Part shown: positions 61,036 to 64,000 of the stretch, one piece after another
Layout: each line of letters opens with the position of its first letter
Position numbering within the stretch: position 1 is the first letter of the stretch
DNA from: JBDSSS01 sp963764195
Lineage (GTDB): Bacteria; Actinomycetota; Actinomycetes; Actinomycetales; Dermatophilaceae
Reading direction: 5' to 3'
Assembly: GCA_963764195.1 (NCBI GenBank)
Contig: CAVXRG010000001.1
Span: 62,001 to 126,000 of the forward strand
Length of the DNA stretch: 64,000 nt
The notes under the pieces: model-generated
What the model was told of the DNA's origin: nothing
Databases searched by the model: none
The model's input: only the letters and a program-made list of their open reading frames with translations
Program-made: the position numbers and the translations under genes

Positions 61036-61578
61036 TCAGCCGGCGACCGCGGTGACCTGGCGCTCGTCGGGGTCCCACCGACGCACCGACTCGATCCGTC
61101 CGGCCCGGATGCCGGGCCCGGGGGTGAGCTCGTGGAGCACGCCGAGGGCCCGGCCGAGCTCCTCGGGGTGGGCGAGCCGGGCCAGGGTCACGTGGGGCAC
61201 CCAGGACCCGACGGTGGCCGTGGCCGGCACGCCCTCGAGGCCGGCGGTGGCGGCTGCCACGACCGCGTGCAGGTGGAGCAGGCCCGCCGTCGGCACGACC
61301 AGGCGCGCGAGGACCGGGCGGCGCTCGCCGAGGACGACGACCGGGCCGAGCCCGACCTCGAGCGGCAGCACGTCGTCCGCGGCGAGGTCCCGCTCGACGA
61401 CGGCGTCGATCCACTCCGGGATGCTCCGGGCGACGGAGAGCGTGACGTGGGGGGCGTTGGTCGCCCCGGTGTGGGCGGCCTGGCTGCGCAGTCCTGCGTC
61501 GAGCAGGGCCCGCCACTCCTCGCGCACAGCGGCATCGGTGTCCGGATCGAACATGGCCTCGATCGAGTGCAGGCTCAC
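61036..61578 (-). CDS. 2'-5' RNA ligase-like (2H phosphoesterase) protein
   Basis: 180 aa from GTG 61578. Two HxT motifs, PHVTLSVARSIPEWIDAV (about 43) and PHVTLARLAHPEELGRAL (about 127), place it in the 2H phosphoesterase superfamily (LigT-like). The rest is a two-lobed alpha/beta fold with LARLVVPTAGLLHLHAVVAA. Members act on cyclic or 2'-5' phosphodiesters in RNA metabolism; its substrate is unknown. It starts 28 bases after the dehalogenase stop and may be co-transcribed with it. Confidence 0.88.
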   Translation of the reverse strand: MSLHSIEAMFDPDTDAAVREEWRALLDAGLRSQAAHTGATNAPHVTLSVARSIPEWIDAVVERDLAADDVLPLEVGLGPVVVLGERRPVLARLVVPTAGLLHLHAVVAAATAGLEGVPATATVGSWVPHVTLARLAHPEELGRALGVLHELTPGPGIRAGRIESVRRWDPDERQVTAVAG

Positions 61579-61606
61579 GGCCGCGCCCCGCCCGGTGCCG
61601 CGGTGG

Positions 61607-62512
61607 TCACGGCGAGCGCAGGAAGTCGAGGACGTGCCCCGCCAGCTCCGGCCCGGCGTCCTCCTGGACGAAGTGTCCGGCCCCCGCGATGACGGGGTGC
61701 TCCCGCCCGGCAGCGCCCCGGAGGCGTCGCTCCATGACCGGCTTCATCGGGCCGGTGATGGGGTCGGAGTCGGAGAAGGGGAGCAGCATCGGGACGTCGA
61801 GCTCCGTCAGCACCTGCCAGGCGCGCCGGTTCGCCTCGGAGGCAGGGTCGTCGGGCCGGGTCGGCAGGATGAGTGGCATCGCGCGCGGACCGGCCTTGTA
61901 GGTCTCGTCGGGGAAGGGGGCGTCGTAGGCGGCCCGGTCGGCGTCGGAGAGTCCGTGACGGCATCCCGACGCGACGAGCCGCCCCACGTCGAGGCGCGGC
62001 GCCGTCTCGACGGCTCGCCGGAAGGACCACCAGACCTCGGGCATCGCGTGGTCGCCGGTCGGCAGTCCGGTGTTGGAGGCGACGACCCTGGCGACGAGTC
62101 CCGGCTCCTCGGCGGTGAGACGCAGCCCGATCAGGCCGCCCCAGTCCTGGCCGAAGAGCGTCACCCCCGAGAGGCCGAGGACGTCGACGAGCAGGGATCG
62201 CACCCAGCCGACGTGGCGCGCGTAGGTGTGGTCGGTGACGGACGTCGGCTTGTCGGACCGGCCGAAACCGACGAGGTCGGGGGCGATGACGCGGGCGCCG
62301 CCCTCGACGAGGACCGGGATCATCGTCCGGTGGAGGTAGGACCACGTGGGCTCCCCGTGGAGCAGCACGACGACGGGGCCGTCCGCGGGTCCCTGCTCGA
62401 CCCAGGCCATCCCCGCCTCGGCGCCGTCGGGAGCGCGGACCGTGGCCTTCTCCGCCTCCGGGAACGGCTCGAGTCCGGCGAAGCGGGCGGCGGGGGTCGT
62501 CAAGAGCTCCAT
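61607..62512 (-). CDS. Haloalkane dehalogenase (DhlA-like, HLD-I)
   Basis: 301 aa from ATG 62512. VVVLLHGEPTWSYLHRTMIP is the DhlA-type oxyanion motif; the nucleophile Asp with its halide-binding Trp is in LFGQDWGGLIGLR (about 122). The acid strand is FSDSDPI and the His is in GAGHFVQEDAGPE. These residues match subfamily I dehalogenases (Xanthobacter DhlA), which cleave carbon-halogen bonds. Annotated enzymes of this group are sometimes promiscuous epoxide or ester hydrolases, so activity is probable, not certain. Confidence 0.9.
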   Translation of the reverse strand: MELLTTPAARFAGLEPFPEAEKATVRAPDGAEAGMAWVEQGPADGPVVVLLHGEPTWSYLHRTMIPVLVEGGARVIAPDLVGFGRSDKPTSVTDHTYARHVGWVRSLLVDVLGLSGVTLFGQDWGGLIGLRLTAEEPGLVARVVASNTGLPTGDHAMPEVWWSFRRAVETAPRLDVGRLVASGCRHGLSDADRAAYDAPFPDETYKAGPRAMPLILPTRPDDPASEANRRAWQVLTELDVPMLLPFSDSDPITGPMKPVMERRLRGAAGREHPVIAGAGHFVQEDAGPELAGHVLDFLRSP

Positions 62513-62582
62513 CGGGCCATCATCCACGGTCGTCACCGCCGGTGACGCCAACGACGCGGAGGAGGTGTGACACCGTGGGCGC

Positions 62583-63173
62583 ATGGACGACGTCGATGGG
62601 GGTGACGGGCCCCGGGAGGCGCCCGAGGAGGCGCCCGAGGAGGCGCCCGCGGAGGCGCCCGCGGAGCAGGCCGCGCCGACGGAGGTGACCCCGCTGCGGG
62701 CCCCCGCCCACCGCGTCTCGCGCAGGTCCCTGCGGCTGTGGACGCTCCAGGGCCTGGGCTCGATGGCCGTCCTGCTCGCGGTCCAGGTCCTGTGGTGGCT
62801 CGTCGACGACGCACCCGGTCGCGGTCCGCACTGGGTGGTCGGGACCGTCTGGCTCGTGACCGGGTCCGCCTACGTCGTCGGCATGCCGCGGTGGCGCTAC
62901 CGGGTGCACCGGTGGGAGGCCACCGAGCACGCCATCTACACCCAGAGCGGCTGGTTGCTCCAGGAGCGGCGGATCGCCCCCATCAGCCGCGTGCAGACGG
63001 TCGACCTCCATCGCGGTCCGCTCGCCCAGCTGCTCGGGCTCGCGTCCGTCACCGTCACGACCGCCTCCGCGGCCGGACCGCTCCAGATCGCCGGCCTCGA
63101 CCTCGACGTGGCGACCCGCCTCGTCAACTCCTTGACGGTGGCCGCGATCGCCGAGCGGGGTGACGCGACATGA
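62583..63173 (+). CDS. Bacterial PH-domain membrane protein (YdbS-like)
   Basis: 196 aa. N-terminal acidic Glu-Ala-Pro repeats (GPREAPEEAPEEAPAEAPAE, from a 12-bp DNA repeat), two membrane helices (WTLQGLGSMAVLLAVQVLWW; VVGTVWLVTGSAYVVGM), then a bPH_2 domain WRYRVHRWEATEHAIYTQSG, RRIAPISRVQTVDLHRGPLA, ASVTVTTASAAGPLQIAGLD. The family is linked to membrane and extracellular-protein scaffolding; the function is unknown. Overlaps the next gene by ATGA. Confidence 0.88.
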   Translation: MDDVDGGDGPREAPEEAPEEAPAEAPAEQAAPTEVTPLRAPAHRVSRRSLRLWTLQGLGSMAVLLAVQVLWWLVDDAPGRGPHWVVGTVWLVTGSAYVVGMPRWRYRVHRWEATEHAIYTQSGWLLQERRIAPISRVQTVDLHRGPLAQLLGLASVTVTTASAAGPLQIAGLDLDVATRLVNSLTVAAIAERGDAT

Positions 63174-64000
63174 ACGAGCCGGCGTCGGACTGGCGCCGCC
63201 TCGACGCGCGGATGCTGCTCGTCCACCCCCTCGAGGCCCTCGTCCGCTTACTGCCGGCGATCCTCGCCATCCTCATCGCGCGGGCCGGGTCGGGTGGCCC
63301 GGACCGCTGGGAGCTGCTCGCGCTGCCGGTCCTCGTCGGCTACGGGGTGCTGCGGTGGGCCACGACGCGCTACCGCATCGGCGACGGCCAGATCGAGCTG
63401 CGCCGTGGGCTGTTCACCCGCCGGACGACGACGGCCCGCCTCGACAAGGTCCGCACCGTCGACCTCACCGCCAGGCCGCACCACCGGGTGCTCCGGCTCG
63501 CCAAGGTCGAGATCGCGACCGGCGGCGCCGGCCGCGACCGGCTCGTCCTCGACTCGCTCGGCCTGGCCACAGGCCAACGGCTCCGGGCGGAGCTGCTCCA
63601 TCGAACCGGGCCGGCCGGGGCCCCCCTGCCGCCGCCCACCGGCGCGCCCGAGGAGGTCGACTTCCCCGCCGGCCTCTCGGCACCCCTCGGGACGGACGCC
63701 GAGCCCGACGAGGTCGAGCTGCTCCGCCTCTCCCCCAGCTGGATCCGCTACGCACCCCTCACCCTGACCGGGCTGGCCGCGGCGGGCGCCGTCGTCGGTT
63801 TCGCCGTCCAGGGCGTCCAGCAGTACGGGCGCGACAACGCGCTCGTCGACTCCGGCGTCGGCTGGGTGCGGCAGCTGCCCTGGGCGGTCGACATGGCGCT
63901 CGTCGTCGGCGTCGTCGGCCTGCTCGCCGTCGTGGCCTACGTGCTCAACTTCTGGGGCTTCCGGCTCACGCGGAGCCGCACCGACACGCTGCACACGAGA
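63170..64000 (+). CDS. Bacterial PH-domain membrane protein (YdbT-like), 3' end outside window
   Basis: Open from ATG 63170, overlapping the previous gene by ATGA, to the window edge (277 codons). Starts MNEPASDWRRLDARMLLVHP, membrane helices LEALVRLLPAILAILIARAG and ALPVLVGYGVLRWATTRYRI, then a PH domain IELRRGLFTRRTTTARLDKV, RTVDLTARPHHRVLRLAKVE and a second pair of helices LTLTGLAAAGAVVGFAVQG, with VVGVVGLLAVVAYVLNFWGF. YdbS and YdbT are normally neighbours and probably work as a pair. C-terminus missing. Confidence 0.9.
   Translation, partial: MNEPASDWRRLDARMLLVHPLEALVRLLPAILAILIARAGSGGPDRWELLALPVLVGYGVLRWATTRYRIGDGQIELRRGLFTRRTTTARLDKVRTVDLTARPHHRVLRLAKVEIATGGAGRDRLVLDSLGLATGQRLRAELLHRTGPAGAPLPPPTGAPEEVDFPAGLSAPLGTDAEPDEVELLRLSPSWIRYAPLTLTGLAAAGAVVGFAVQGVQQYGRDNALVDSGVGWVRQLPWAVDMALVVGVVGLLAVVAYVLNFWGFRLTRSRTDTLHTR

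Overview
The window is very GC-rich (roughly 70% by eye), with dense genes, many GTG starts and ATGA/GTGA gene overlaps. This is the style of a Micrococcales actinobacterium; an Intrasporangiaceae-like genus (Janibacter, Knoellia, Phycicoccus type) is my inference, not something the sequence proves. No rRNA, phage structural genes, CRISPR array or transposase was seen.

Layout. 1-2596: 5' part of a secreted dimethylformamidase-like/FN3 protein. 3076-8279: a decayed SRPBCC gene, a BBE-type FAD oxidase coupled to a tiny Cys protein, and a 1026-aa SARP/BTAD-ATPase regulator. 8513-14426: a genomic island at the 3' end of a tRNA-Ser(CGA) gene. It carries a frameshifted tyrosine recombinase, a GNAT enzyme, two small orphan proteins and four toxin-antitoxin modules (RHH/BrnT-like, YefM/YoeB, MazEF-like, VapBC). 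A short directly repeated element sits at almost every module junction. 14437-30000: core genes (tadA, upp, Rsm22-like methyltransferase, PH-domain protein, glutamine-dependent nadE, kbl and, separated from it, tdh, a cation/proton antiporter, a Fur-family regulator, a HerA-type ATPase). 28586-31041: a ClC transporter with a divergent MarR regulator.

31049-41877 is a galactoside regulon. The minus arm encodes a Tat/lipoprotein sugar-binding protein, two ABC permeases and a GH36 alpha-galactosidase. The plus arm encodes a GH42 beta-galactosidase, a DeoR regulator, galT and galK. The two arms diverge from a shared control region with matching promoter elements. The genes would import galactosides, release galactose and feed it to the Leloir pathway; galE is not in the window.

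41999-64000 is a mixed metabolic stretch: MFS transporter plus sphingosine-phosphate-lyase-like enzyme, Mn/Fe superoxide dismutase, ECF41-like sigma factor plus a small Cys protein, SWIM/SNF2 helicase, thioesterase, two frameshifted genes, then a run of redox and degradative enzymes (quinone oxidoreductase, Baeyer-Villiger-type monooxygenase, dienoyl-CoA-reductase-like flavoenzyme, glycosyltransferase, luciferase-like monooxygenase, haloalkane dehalogenase). It ends in a pair of bacterial PH-domain membrane proteins, the second cut by the window edge.

The signals I consider most unusual are: (1) the cassette-like architecture of the tRNA-Ser island; (2) a heptamer GTATGCC/GGCATAC that recurs about thirty times in the host sequence but was not seen from about 6.5 to 14.9 kb, which includes the island; and (3) long perfect inverted repeats and short tandem repeats at gene ends.
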